From: Candidatus Saccharimonadota bacterium
GTDB lineage: Bacteria > Patescibacteriota > Saccharimonadia > Saccharimonadales > UBA4665
DNA length: 32,494 nucleotides
Reading direction: 5' to 3'
NCBI GenBank assembly: GCA_027450065.1
Contig: DAIDKK010000010.1
Coordinates: 1 to 32,494 of the forward strand
Within the stretch, counting starts at the first letter, position 1, and each line of letters starts with the position of its first letter. Shown here in pieces: positions 14,864-22,655 of the stretch. The translations under genes and the position numbers were made by a program. A model generated the notes under the pieces. The model was not told the DNA's origin, searched no databases, and worked only from the letters and a program-made list of their open reading frames with translations.

Positions 14864-14892
14864 GGGGGGGCAAGGCCGTGGGGGGGGGGGGG
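14864..14892 (+). repeat. G7 and G13 homopolymer tracts
   Basis: Seven G residues at 14864-14870 and thirteen at 14880-14892. On the minus strand they become C tracts downstream of the gene at 14977-15249. A run of this length is prone to length change in replication and to sequencing error, and could form a G-quadruplex. Confidence 0.9.
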
Positions 14893-14976
14893 CGGCAACT
14901 AACTGCAGTTTGGTCATATTGACCCAGCTGCAGCACTAGTGCCGCCCCCAACATATGATGATGGCCGCCCGTTCCT

Positions 14977-15249
14977 TCACGCGGTTGATGCTGTCTGCTG
15001 GATGGCAGGCGCCTCCAAGCTGTGCTCCTGGTTGAGGTTCTCCAGCGCGTGGTTGAGTTGCTGAAGTATCTCGAGACCACCCGTTTGACCAGGGGCACGC
15101 CATGCACTGGAGAGAACCTGAGCGAACAATCTCACGCTGCGTTCCAGGGCTAGCTCGTCCGAGATGGACGAGGTACGACCTGTACCGTCGATGGGATATG
15201 GCAACATGGTTGCCGTCACCACAACACCTTGCGGTCGTGCAGTAGGCAT
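14977..15249 (-). CDS. hypothetical 90-residue protein
   Basis: The frame is open upstream to 15357, but ATG at 15249 is best, with AGAGG about 8 bases before it and a promoter at 15331-15339. The protein has an N-terminal MPTARPQGVVVTATMLPYP, a middle helical part (ELALERSVRLFAQVLSSAW) and a Gln/Leu/Glu-rich helix (GGLEILQQLNHALENLNQEH). It has no signal peptide or membrane helix and is probably cytosolic. I do not recognise it. Its local base composition is richer in G and C than neighbouring genes, which together with the nearby inverted repeats could mean acquisition. Confidence 0.5.
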   Translation of the reverse strand: MPTARPQGVVVTATMLPYPIDGTGRTSSISDELALERSVRLFAQVLSSAWRAPGQTGGLEILQQLNHALENLNQEHSLEAPAIQQTASTA

Positions 15250-15330
15250 TGGTCTACCTCTCGACTTGTACCGCCCGGATACTACTCTGTCATGTATCAT
15301 CCAAATCCGAAGATAAGGACTATCGCACAC

Positions 15331-15339
15331 AGTATAACA
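15331..15339 (-). promoter_or_regulatory. extended -10 upstream of the 90-residue protein
   Basis: Minus-strand TGTTATACT, giving a leader of about 75 bases to the ATG at 15249. The 12-bp inverted repeat arm (15282-15293) is inside that leader. Confidence 0.5.
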
Positions 15340-15413
15340 AAATTGACCTACATGCAACTATTACAATAGATTGAAGTTTTATGGTAGTCGGGTTTACGGA
15401 GCGGCACAGAAGG

Positions 15414-15722
15414 CTACTCGGGTGAGTCGGGGTCAATGCCGGATAGTAGTTCATCCTCAATCTGACTATTCACGGCGTATTCTGCAAGCATTGCGATTGC
15501 TAAGATTGCCCCAAATTTAATTTGCTTTACTTCCTCTTCGTTATCGAGAGGCTCGACGATGCGATCGACGTAGTGAACAATCTGCTCAAGAGCAGGGAAT
15601 CGCTGTATACTAACCGCCGAGGTGCTTGCTTCTCGCCCGAATAAGATTCTGTTGGATAACCCTTCAAATGTCGCCCGGAGCCTATCCGTATTAATGCTAT
15701 CTAATTCATTGTCTAGAGACAT
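15414..15722 (-). CDS. hypothetical 102-residue cytosolic protein
   Basis: The ORF starts MSLDNELDSINTDRLRATFE and is acidic and helical throughout, with no membrane segment or signal peptide. A clear AAGGTAGG lies just before the ATG at 15722, and TATACT at 15760-15765 (minus strand) could be its -10. No family or catalytic motif is recognised. It is transcribed away from the anchored surface protein at 15855 and shares the 132-base intergenic region with it. Confidence 0.65.
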   Translation of the reverse strand: MSLDNELDSINTDRLRATFEGLSNRILFGREASTSAVSIQRFPALEQIVHYVDRIVEPLDNEEEVKQIKFGAILAIAMLAEYAVNSQIEDELLSGIDPDSPE

Positions 15723-15774
15723 GCACCTACCTTGACACTAAATACATACTTTTTCAAGTAGTATAGAGCTCGAA

Positions 15775-15799
15775 GATTGCCTACCCGACAATGGCAATC
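15775..15799. repeat. 7-bp inverted repeat in a divergent promoter region
   Basis: GATTGCC (15775-15781) and GGCAATC (15793-15799), loop of 11. It lies between the promoters of the genes at 15722 (minus) and 15855 (plus), a place where a shared operator would sit. Confidence 0.5.
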
Positions 15800-15825
15800 G
15801 TAGAACATACATATTATTGTGATTC

Positions 15826-15834
15826 TGGTACAAT
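15826..15834 (+). promoter_or_regulatory. extended -10 of the anchored propeller protein gene
   Basis: TGGTACAAT, followed 20 bases later by the ATG at 15855, with AAAGGA in the short leader. Confidence 0.6.
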
Positions 15835-15854
15835 ATGCCTAAAGGATAAGCACA

Positions 15855-17771
15855 ATGGCAAACAACTCGGCACGAGATCCAGATGATATTCAGGCAGAGG
15901 AGCACGTAAAAGAAATTATGGGACCGGCTGACCCCCATCGCGCAAATATGCCTATGCCACCAGATACAGATGCGCTACCAGAAGCTTCGCCGGTTGTAAT
16001 GGAGGCTAAGCGGCCAATCGATGAAGGGCCGTTTGTTGCTGATATCACCGAAGATCCAGAAGGACTCCCCGAGCAGCCGGTGCAGATTCCTGAACCATTA
16101 CCGCAAACAGAAGATAAAGCAACCGATACGGCCGTTGATGACATTATGCACAGTGATGCAGACGCGGTGCTACCAGAGACGCCGCGCGCTGAGACCGTCA
16201 TTATGAAATTATCCCTCGCACAACGTTTTAAGGAAGCATGGTTAAACTGGTGGGGTAATCCATGGAAGCGCTATGGCACCATTCTCGTACTTGCAGGTAT
16301 ACTTGCTCCTATCTTTTTTATTGCTCCAATTCGAGCGATGGTGCTCAATACCGTTGGTGTTCGCACGAGCGTACTGGTACATGTCTATGACGGCGCAACC
16401 AATCTACCGCTCGAAAATGCCACAGTTCAAGCGGGCAACAGATCCGTAAAGACAGATGCAAATGGGCAGGCGACGCTCGGTGGGATTCACCTTGGCAAAC
16501 AAACAGTTACAATTAACAAGCTGGCCTTCGCTTCCGTAAGCAAGCAAGTCACCCTTGGATTTCGTATCACTGACCTCGGTGACGTTACATTAAAGCCCGT
16601 CGGGACCCAGATTACCTATGTGTTTACTGATTATTTATCGGGTAAACCAATCGCGGATGTGGCGCTTGCGAGTGGTGAATCGACTGCCAAGTCAGATGCA
16701 AACGGTAAGGCGGTTATAACGCTCCAGCCAGACAGCGCAAAGGATAGTAAGATTACAGTCAGCAAAGATGGCTACCGAACTGACGAATTGTCAACCCCAG
16801 TCGATTTGACGTCAATTACCAACTATAAACTCGTGCCAGCCGCGCATGCGATATTTGTTAGTAAGGCAAGCGGCACCTATGACGTGTACAAAATGTACCT
16901 CGATGGCAAAGATAGGTCGGTCTTACTGGCGGGTACGGGCCTAGAGAATTCATCTATCGTGACATTGCCAAGTCCCGCGGGTGACAAGGTTGCGGTGGCA
17001 TCAACGAGAGATGATAGGCGGGACAGCGATGGCTATCTGCAGACAGCCCTTAATATTGTTGATGTAGCTTCTGGTGACCGTTCAAATCTTGAGTATGCAG
17101 ATCAGATAACCTTGCTTGGATGGGATGGAAGCACATTAGTTTACCAGGAAACGGTAGCGGGAATGAGCGCCGCAAACTCAAATAGGCAGAAAATCATTGC
17201 CTATGATACGAGTTCGGGTAAGCGTTTTCAACTTGGCAACGCGAATTACTTTGTGGGGTCGCAGCTGATAGGTGATACCTTGTACTATGCAGTATCTGCG
17301 ACTGACCCTTCGAGCCCGTCAAACTTTGTGCGTATCAAGACCGATGGATCGGCTAAAAACGTTATCTACACCGGCAAGGTATGGTCACTATTACGGACAG
17401 GATACGACACCATAAAAGTTCAAAGCCAAGATGCATGGTATGACTATACTGTTAGCACAATGGACTTAGTTACGTCCACGCCAGCAATCAACTATGTTCC
17501 TCGCACTTATGTAGACAGCCCGGATGGCAAGACAAGTGTGTGGGTTGATATTCGAGATATCAACGGTGTTCTCATTGCAAGAAACCTCTCTACCTCTAAA
17601 GAAACAGAACTCACAACACAAAAGGATATGCAGGTGCCACTGTATTGGCTCAATGATTCAACTGTCGTATATCGAGTGTCTGGAGCGAGCGAAGTTGCAG
17701 ACTATGCCGCTAGTATTGCTGGCGGCAATCCGCAAAAAATTGCCGATGTCAGTTCGACCTACACACGATAA
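15855..17771 (+). CDS. anchored surface protein with Ig-like repeats and a TolB-like propeller
   Basis: 638 residues in four parts. Residues 1-115 are acidic, Pro-rich and probably disordered in the cytosol. One membrane helix follows a basic-aromatic lead-in (WLNWWGNPWKRYG), at about 141-162. Two beta-sandwich repeats (about 175-245 and 250-325) carry the carboxypeptidase-regulatory-like pattern: GATNLPLENATVQAGNRSVK then DANGQATL, and SGKPIADVALASGESTAK then DANGKAVITL. The C-terminal half (about 335-638) has repeated blade-like segments (YDVYKMYLDGKDRSVL, KIIAYDTSSGKRFQLG, FVRIKTDGSAKNVIYTG) resembling a TolB/DPP4 propeller. It probably shows protein- or sugar-binding modules on the cell surface, which in an epibiont may touch the host. 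Function is inferred. Confidence 0.78.
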   Translation: MANNSARDPDDIQAEEHVKEIMGPADPHRANMPMPPDTDALPEASPVVMEAKRPIDEGPFVADITEDPEGLPEQPVQIPEPLPQTEDKATDTAVDDIMHSDADAVLPETPRAETVIMKLSLAQRFKEAWLNWWGNPWKRYGTILVLAGILAPIFFIAPIRAMVLNTVGVRTSVLVHVYDGATNLPLENATVQAGNRSVKTDANGQATLGGIHLGKQTVTINKLAFASVSKQVTLGFRITDLGDVTLKPVGTQITYVFTDYLSGKPIADVALASGESTAKSDANGKAVITLQPDSAKDSKITVSKDGYRTDELSTPVDLTSITNYKLVPAAHAIFVSKASGTYDVYKMYLDGKDRSVLLAGTGLENSSIVTLPSPAGDKVAVASTRDDRRDSDGYLQTALNIVDVASGDRSNLEYADQITLLGWDGSTLVYQETVAGMSAANSNRQKIIAYDTSSGKRFQLGNANYFVGSQLIGDTLYYAVSATDPSSPSNFVRIKTDGSAKNVIYTGKVWSLLRTGYDTIKVQSQDAWYDYTVSTMDLVTSTPAINYVPRTYVDSPDGKTSVWVDIRDINGVLIARNLSTSKETELTTQKDMQVPLYWLNDSTVVYRVSGASEVADYAASIAGGNPQKIADVSSTYTR

Positions 17772-17782
17772 TATCTTGCAGA

Positions 17783-17791
17783 TGCTATGAT
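17783..17791 (+). promoter_or_regulatory. extended -10 of the MutY-like gene
   Basis: TGCTATGAT, ending 6 bases before the GTG at 17798. It supports this GTG as the start and a leaderless message. Confidence 0.6.
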
Positions 17792-17797
17792 AGTTGC

Positions 17798-18625
17798 GTG
17801 TCTGAACGAATGCTAACCTTACGTGAAAAAAAACTATTCCTTGAACAAGTATGGAGCTATTACCAGCATGATGGTCGTCATGATTTACCATGGCGTATCC
17901 CGCGTGAGGATGGTAGTTTTGACCCGTACAGCATCCTAGTAAGTGAGCTTATGCTGCAGCAGACGCAGGTTGTCCGGGTAATCCCAAAGTACGAAACATT
18001 TTTAGCACGGTTTCCATCCGCCGGAGCGCTTGCAGCGGCAACGTTTGGTGAGGTTCTCGTGCAGTGGCAGGGACTCGGCTATAATCGACGGGCTAAATTC
18101 TTATGGCAGGCAGCAAAGCTGATTTCCGAACGCGGAGATTTTCCGACCAGTCTCACTGAACTTCTGAGGCTGCCAGGCGTTGGTGCAAATACTGCTGGTG
18201 CAATTCAGGCTTATGTGTTTAATCAGCCAGTCGTGTTTATCGAAACCAATATTCGGACGGTGTATATTCACCATTTTTTGCAGCATGCGGAAGCCATTCC
18301 CGATAGTGCGATTCGTCATTTACTTGAGCAAACATTGGATACCGATCAGCCACGTAATTTTTACTGGGCACTCATGGATTACGGTGCTTGGCTGAAAACG
18401 AATGTGCACACGAATAGCCAGAGTAAACAGTATGTACGGCAGACCAAATTTGAAGGTTCAAAACGACAGATTCGTGGGCAAGTTATTCGAATGTTAACTG
18501 CCCAGCCAATGAGCAGGGCACAGTTATCCACGCAGATACGAGACGGTCGGCTTAACGAGGTATTACATGAACTGGAAACAGAGGATATGATAGTCAAAAA
18601 GCGTACAAAGTACAGCGTGGACTAG
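17798..18625 (+). CDS. MutY-like adenine glycosylase lacking the Fe-S cluster
   Basis: 275 residues. The HhH-GPD fold is clear: PWRIPREDGSFDPYSILVSE then LMLQQTQVVRVIPKYETF (about 51-68), with Glu50 at the catalytic Glu position of MutY; the hairpin LPGVGANTAGAI (about 125-136). MutY excises A opposite 8-oxoguanine. Two things differ from E. coli MutY. First, the second catalytic residue, Asp in the motif ILDGNV, is Glu149 here (FIETNI). Second, the C-x6-C-x2-C-x5-C cluster is gone; the region after MDYGAWLKTN has no Cys. The C-terminal NUDIX-like domain is also replaced by about 60 residues that may form a winged helix (RMLTAQPMSRAQLSTQIRDG). The start is GTG at 17798, 6 bases after a -10. 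It may act on A:oxoG or another lesion. Confidence 0.87.
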   Translation: MSERMLTLREKKLFLEQVWSYYQHDGRHDLPWRIPREDGSFDPYSILVSELMLQQTQVVRVIPKYETFLARFPSAGALAAATFGEVLVQWQGLGYNRRAKFLWQAAKLISERGDFPTSLTELLRLPGVGANTAGAIQAYVFNQPVVFIETNIRTVYIHHFLQHAEAIPDSAIRHLLEQTLDTDQPRNFYWALMDYGAWLKTNVHTNSQSKQYVRQTKFEGSKRQIRGQVIRMLTAQPMSRAQLSTQIRDGRLNEVLHELETEDMIVKKRTKYSVD

Positions 18626-18634
18626 TGGTACAAT
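18626..18634 (+). promoter_or_regulatory. extended -10 of the small Ala/Pro-rich membrane protein
   Basis: TGGTACAAT, ending 10 bases before the ATG at 18645. It overlaps an earlier in-frame ATG (18633), which is therefore not the start. Confidence 0.6.
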
Positions 18635-18644
18635 GAGAAGTACG

Positions 18645-18980
18645 ATGGAAGAAGACGTAAAGCTACAGACGAATGAAATGCCCGCCGCTGCACCAAGCCA
18701 GGCACTCGCACCCGCACCTGCTACCCCAGCAATGGATGTAGTAGTACCACCGGTGGCGCAAGATGCAAGTCCGGTTGCAGTGGCAACAGAGCCTGGCGCT
18801 GAGACCCCGGCTGCAGCCCAATCGGACGCCTCGGCGCCTATTACGGTCAACGCCAAAGCCCAAAAACCTGGACCAAAGCCGGCTAAAACGCACACTGCAC
18901 CGGTTATCGCTATTACGCTCGCGGTATTGGCGTTTATTGTGCTGGCCGGTCTTGCATACTACGCCTACCGTAAAGGGTAA
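18645..18980 (+). CDS. small Ala/Pro-rich tail-anchored membrane protein
   Basis: 111 residues. An acidic, Ala- and Pro-rich, probably disordered cytosolic part (about 1-75) with repeats such as PAPATPAM is followed by a Lys/Pro linker (AKAQKPGPKPAKTH) and one C-terminal membrane helix (about 85-107) with a YAYRKG end. It resembles the layout of the larger protein at 19639. No family is recognised. It precedes the TsaC/Sua5 gene by one base and may be cotranscribed with it. Confidence 0.7.
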   Translation: MEEDVKLQTNEMPAAAPSQALAPAPATPAMDVVVPPVAQDASPVAVATEPGAETPAAAQSDASAPITVNAKAQKPGPKPAKTHTAPVIAITLAVLAFIVLAGLAYYAYRKG

Positions 18981-18981
18981 G

Positions 18982-19584
18982 ATGATGCAGATTTTTTATA
19001 CACTCACTGATGAGGGAGTTATTGCAAGCTTGCGCGCCGGCGGTGTCGGGGTAATCCCCACTGATACGGTGTATGGTCTTGTCGGGAGTGCCAAAAACGA
19101 GCTGGCTGTTGCCCGCATGTTTACCGTTAAGGCGCGCAAAAATCAACCTGGCACAGTGCTGGCCGCATCAGTAGAACAACTTGCTGAACTCGGCATTAAG
19201 CCCCGCTATCTTCATGCCGTCGAGCAGTATTGGCCAAACCCGATTAGCATTATCATCCCCTGTGGACCAGAGCTGGGCTATTTACACATGGGTAAAAATT
19301 CACTGGCAGTTCGTATACCCGCACACGATCAGCTTATCGCAGTACTATCGCAAACTGGTCCGCTCATGACGACGAGCGCCAACCACCCCGGAGAGCCTAC
19401 TGCACCGGACATAGCGGCGGCAGAAGACTATTTTGGAGAGCTGGCTGATTTTTATGTGGATGCCGGTGATCTCGGTGAAAGACTCCCGTCCACCATTATT
19501 CGAATCGTTGACGATGCCATAGAAGTCATTCGCCAGGGTGCAGTCAACATTGATGAGAATGGCAGGATAGTAAATGAGCGCTGA
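18982..19584 (+). CDS. L-threonylcarbamoyladenylate synthase (Sua5/YciO/YrdC family)
   Basis: 200 residues. The YrdC fold is clear: ASLRAGGVGVIPTDTVYGL (about 14-32), VARMFTVKARKNQPGT (about 42-57), WPNPISIIIP (about 86-95), LAVRIPAHDQ (about 110-119) and PLMTTSANHPGEPT (about 127-140), the SAN motif of the family. TsaC/Sua5 makes threonylcarbamoyl-AMP from threonine, bicarbonate and ATP for the t6A37 modification of ANN-decoding tRNAs. It has only the YrdC domain, without the extra Sua5 domain, so it is TsaC-like. AAAGGG lies just before the ATG pair at 18982/18985. The partners TsaB, TsaD and TsaE are not in the window. Confidence 0.9.
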   Translation: MMQIFYTLTDEGVIASLRAGGVGVIPTDTVYGLVGSAKNELAVARMFTVKARKNQPGTVLAASVEQLAELGIKPRYLHAVEQYWPNPISIIIPCGPELGYLHMGKNSLAVRIPAHDQLIAVLSQTGPLMTTSANHPGEPTAPDIAAAEDYFGELADFYVDAGDLGERLPSTIIRIVDDAIEVIRQGAVNIDENGRIVNER

Positions 19585-19603
19585 GAAGAAGGGTAAGTAC
19601 TGA

Positions 19604-19631
19604 TTGTTTTTATTAATAATTGTTGTATTAT
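19604..19631 (+). promoter_or_regulatory. promoter of the tail-anchored coiled-coil gene
   Basis: TTGTTT (19604-19609), 16 bases, TATTAT (19626-19631). It ends 7 bases before the ATG at 19639, so the message would be leaderless or nearly so. Confidence 0.5.
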
Positions 19632-19638
19632 ATAAATA

Positions 19639-21252
19639 ATGTCAGAGACTCCTAACTTTAATTCCGGCTACGGTACAGAAACCTCACTCTCCGGTTCTGA
19701 ATCGAAAAAAAGCGCGAAGGAAAAGGGTAAAACTTCAGCGGCTGATGGCAGAAAGCTGGCAGCTTCTGTGCTGGGCAGTGGTCGGGCCGAAAAACCACAA
19801 GAATCTGTTCCTGAAAAGGAAGTCCCGAAGCAAACAGCAGAGGCCATCCTTGGTAAACTGTTCGGAAAAGAGAACGAAGCGGTTGAGAAGACAGAACCAA
19901 AGGAGCAGACCGAGAAAGCTCCGGAAGCAAACGCGGAATTCTTTGCGGAAAATAAGGACACGGGAATCACTGACGAAGTGCTTACGGCTCAGCTGGAGCG
20001 CAGTGTAGCGGAAGACTTGCATGGTGGCGAAGAAATCTCTCTGCGTGAGATATCTCAAATTCCGCCCGAGAACGATGAGCATCTTATCGAAGAAGCGCTT
20101 GAAATGTCAGTTGAAGAAACGCCAGAGACGCCAAGCGTAGCAACTGAAAGGGTGGAAGCTGTCAGTGAAACCGAAGAACTACCGGTTACCGAGGCACCAG
20201 AAGCTGTCCTGCAGACTGTTGAGCAAGACAATGAGGTCCCAGCTCAAACACCACCTACGGCTGAGGTAGCACCTATTCCACCGGTTGTCCCGCCCCCACG
20301 TATACCGCGGAATAGGTTCCGCTCTGGAGCTTATGGCATGCCGCCGAGGGGCAATGGTCCTGGCCCAAATGGTGCTGACTTACCACCTACTGCACCGGAA
20401 TACACTACGCCGGATAATGCCCAACAGCCCAACCCGAATGCTGCTCCGTCGCCGTTATCCACACGAAGGACTATAGAGAATGCAGAGTGGGATAGTTTCC
20501 AGGAGGGGCGGCGCAAGGGGCTCGTAGCCGGCTTATTAGTTGGTGGGAGCATTGAGCATTTTCGTCATAAACGACGTGAAAAAAAGATGGAAAAACGCCA
20601 GCGGAAAGAGACGCTTGTCCAACAAAAGCGTATTGAGCGCCTAGAACACGATTACAAAATTGAGAAACAAAGTCGGCAGAGTGAGCAAGCACGCTCCGAG
20701 GCAAACCTAGCCAGGGAGCGGCTTATAACGACCGCTGAACGAACGGAGCGTGCGAAAGAGATTGAAGAGTTAAAGATGACGCAGGAGCGTCTCGCGCAAC
20801 ATGCCAACGAAACGCGTCCACCCGAGGAGGAGCTACTCCCTACCGTGCCAAAAGGTCACCGAATTGAGCGCAGCGCCTGGCACAATATTGAGGTTGATGA
20901 GCACGGCAAAGCAGTACAGGAATCCACAATTGAGTATGGGCATGAGTATTACAAAGAGCGTGTGCACGAAGTGGCACCCAAACAGCAGGTTGATTCTGCC
21001 GCCGGTGAAGTCGCACTGGTTGCGGCGGCACTAAGTGAAGGGGGTGGTCAAGGTGCGCCATCGGCACCGACAGTAGCACCGTCGTCGACTCCGCCTGCCG
21101 TGTCACGACAATTGCCGTCGCGCTCACTGAAAGGTACTGTTCAAGCGGTTCTAAAGACTGCCACGACACCCCCGTCCACCCCATTCGCTACCCTGGTATG
21201 GTTTGCCGTACTCGTGTTGATTGCAATTGTTGTATTTAGCGTTGCGCACTAG
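19639..21252 (+). CDS. tail-anchored coiled-coil protein, unknown
   Basis: 537 residues. Residues 1-210 are acidic and low-complexity, with many Glu-Thr-Pro and Ala runs. Residues about 210-270 are Pro-rich (PPTAEVAPIPPVVPPPRIPR). A basic helical coiled coil follows at about 295-390 (KRREKKMEKRQRKETL, RIERLEHDYKIEKQSRQSEQ). After a globular or linker part (about 395-510) the C terminus is one membrane helix (about 515-535, TLVWFAVLVLIAIVV). This is a tail-anchored protein with its long part in the cytosol. It may be a scaffold at the envelope or for division. No family is recognised, and the Glu/Pro-rich parts may vary quickly. Confidence 0.75.
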   Translation: MSETPNFNSGYGTETSLSGSESKKSAKEKGKTSAADGRKLAASVLGSGRAEKPQESVPEKEVPKQTAEAILGKLFGKENEAVEKTEPKEQTEKAPEANAEFFAENKDTGITDEVLTAQLERSVAEDLHGGEEISLREISQIPPENDEHLIEEALEMSVEETPETPSVATERVEAVSETEELPVTEAPEAVLQTVEQDNEVPAQTPPTAEVAPIPPVVPPPRIPRNRFRSGAYGMPPRGNGPGPNGADLPPTAPEYTTPDNAQQPNPNAAPSPLSTRRTIENAEWDSFQEGRRKGLVAGLLVGGSIEHFRHKRREKKMEKRQRKETLVQQKRIERLEHDYKIEKQSRQSEQARSEANLARERLITTAERTERAKEIEELKMTQERLAQHANETRPPEEELLPTVPKGHRIERSAWHNIEVDEHGKAVQESTIEYGHEYYKERVHEVAPKQQVDSAAGEVALVAAALSEGGGQGAPSAPTVAPSSTPPAVSRQLPSRSLKGTVQAVLKTATTPPSTPFATLVWFAVLVLIAIVVFSVAH

Positions 21253-21272
21253 TGTGCGTACTCAGTGTTCTG

Positions 21273-22571
21273 CTAAATGGGGGATAGAAATTCCGTTCGA
21301 AGCCACTCGTCCAGGCTGCCGCCCCCACCGGCTGTAAGACATAGCACCGTATCGCCACTATTGAGGTGGCTTTGAATAGTATTTCTTAATCTAGTATCAA
21401 GATTTTCAGCTTCGGTTAGAGCCTGCGTCTCATCACTCAGAAGCAGTTTTAACTTCTGCGGTGTGAGCAGCTCAAGTGAATTATCCTCACGGGCAAGATA
21501 ACTGGGTACTATATATAGCTGCTTGACGTCATCAAACAGGTGCGGCAGTTCTTCTTTAATAAAGTGCTGCCGTGTGTTATGCAGACCTTCATAGACAACG
21601 ACGAGGTTTTCGCCAGCCACTTCATGCCCTAATTGCAGTGCACCACGTATCTTTGGAGGGGTGTGTGCGTAGTCACTGTAGAGCCCAGGCATAATCTGCT
21701 CGAAACGGCGCGAGACGCCAGGGAAATGCTCAAGTATTGCAATGAGCCGGTCAAGCGGTTCACCGAGTAGGTCGTGGAGGGCGTGAGCGACTTGCCAGGC
21801 ATTCCGGCGATTAACCTCACCCGCCAGGCGTAGCTGAGCAATCGCAATATCATCATCAGCCAAGGTGGTGTCGGTATCGCTTGTATTGCCGCCAATACGC
21901 GCAGCATCACTTTGCCACATAACCGTACGAGCACTTTGGCCAATAAATTCACGAAATGCCTGGTAATATTCCTCACGAGTCGGGTAAATATCCGGGTGAT
22001 CCCAGTCTATACCGGTGATAAGACTTATCTGAGGGCTAAAATGCAGAAAATTCCGGTCAAACTCATCACATTCGTACACAAAATATTCCGCACCCTGTTC
22101 GTATGCCCCCATCTCGGCAAAACTACTTTTGGCTGGCAGTATGTAGCCAATCGGTAAGCCGAGCTGCTTCATTACCCAGATGGTCATGGCGGTGGTTGTC
22201 GTTTTGCCATGTGTACCAGCGATGGCAATCAGCTTCATATCCTTTTGCTGCAAGATTTCATTTAGAAGTTCATCACGCTTACTCATACGGATACCGTGAT
22301 CTCGGCAAAATTGGAATTCTGGGGCATCGGGTTGTTCTATGGCGACAGCAGAAGAATACACGTACCAATCAATTGCCGTACGAGCATGCGTGGCAGCAAT
22401 GTCTTCGTAGGTCTGCCCAATGGTAATCCGCTCGATACTATGTTTACGAAGGTACGAAATATAGCCTGATTCTTGTTTATCTGAACCAGAAACGGTATGA
22501 CCTGCTTGCTGTGCGACGAGCGCGAGCGGACCAATGCCAGTTCCACCTATACCAGAAAAGAAGATATGCAT
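21273..22571 (-). CDS. Mur ligase family protein, MurC/Mpl-like
   Basis: 432 residues when started at ATG 22571 (MHIFFSGIGGTGIGPLALV), where the N-terminal Rossmann motif of MurC begins; the frame stays open to 23051 but that part is not Mur-like. The ATP site is GTHGKTTT (119-126). The middle domain has ECDEFDRNFLHFSP and GIDWDHPDIYPT, closer to what I recall of Mpl and CPR ligases than to classic MurC (which has EADESD and ADHLD). The C-terminal domain includes GVSRRFEQI and YSDYAHTPPKIRGAL (about 285-310). It ligates L-Ala, or a peptide, to UDP-MurNAc. A promoter at 22579-22607 ends 7 bases before the ATG. The exact substrate is not settled. Confidence 0.85.
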   Translation of the reverse strand: MHIFFSGIGGTGIGPLALVAQQAGHTVSGSDKQESGYISYLRKHSIERITIGQTYEDIAATHARTAIDWYVYSSAVAIEQPDAPEFQFCRDHGIRMSKRDELLNEILQQKDMKLIAIAGTHGKTTTTAMTIWVMKQLGLPIGYILPAKSSFAEMGAYEQGAEYFVYECDEFDRNFLHFSPQISLITGIDWDHPDIYPTREEYYQAFREFIGQSARTVMWQSDAARIGGNTSDTDTTLADDDIAIAQLRLAGEVNRRNAWQVAHALHDLLGEPLDRLIAILEHFPGVSRRFEQIMPGLYSDYAHTPPKIRGALQLGHEVAGENLVVVYEGLHNTRQHFIKEELPHLFDDVKQLYIVPSYLAREDNSLELLTPQKLKLLLSDETQALTEAENLDTRLRNTIQSHLNSGDTVLCLTAGGGGSLDEWLRTEFLSPI

Positions 22572-22575
22572 AGCT

Positions 22576-22607
22576 ACAAGTATCGGGTATCTGGGGACAA
22601 GTATCAA
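22576..22607 (-). promoter_or_regulatory. promoter and direct repeat upstream of the Mur ligase
   Basis: Minus-strand TTGATA (22602-22607), 17 bases, GATACT (22579-22584), ending 7 bases before the ATG. The 9-base sequence ACAAGTATC occurs twice on the plus strand (22576-22584 and 22597-22605), 21 bases apart, two helix turns, which could let a regulator bind on one face. Confidence 0.55.
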
Positions 22608-22636
22608 GTGACAAACCACGAACGAGTAGTTGGGCC

Positions 22637-22645
22637 TGCTATAAT
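22637..22645 (+). promoter_or_regulatory. consensus extended -10 of the two-helix membrane protein
   Basis: TGCTATAAT, a perfect match, ending 10 bases before the ATG at 22656. It is divergent from the Mur ligase promoter. Confidence 0.7.
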
Positions 22646-22655
22646 CATAGGTACT

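Larger units (their letters stand above)
14834..15293. repeat. 12-bp inverted repeats flanking a 460-base patch
   Basis: ATGACAGAGTAG at 14834-14845 recurs as its reverse complement at 15282-15293. The patch between holds the G tracts and one unknown gene, and is visibly richer in G and C than its surroundings. No target duplication is seen next to the repeats, so a mobile origin is only a possibility. Confidence 0.5.

Noticed and set aside
14790-15107. 105-codon minus-strand ORF over the G tracts
   Set aside because: It encodes Pro runs from the C tract and overlaps the better-supported gene at 14977-15249 in another frame; no ribosome site was seen.
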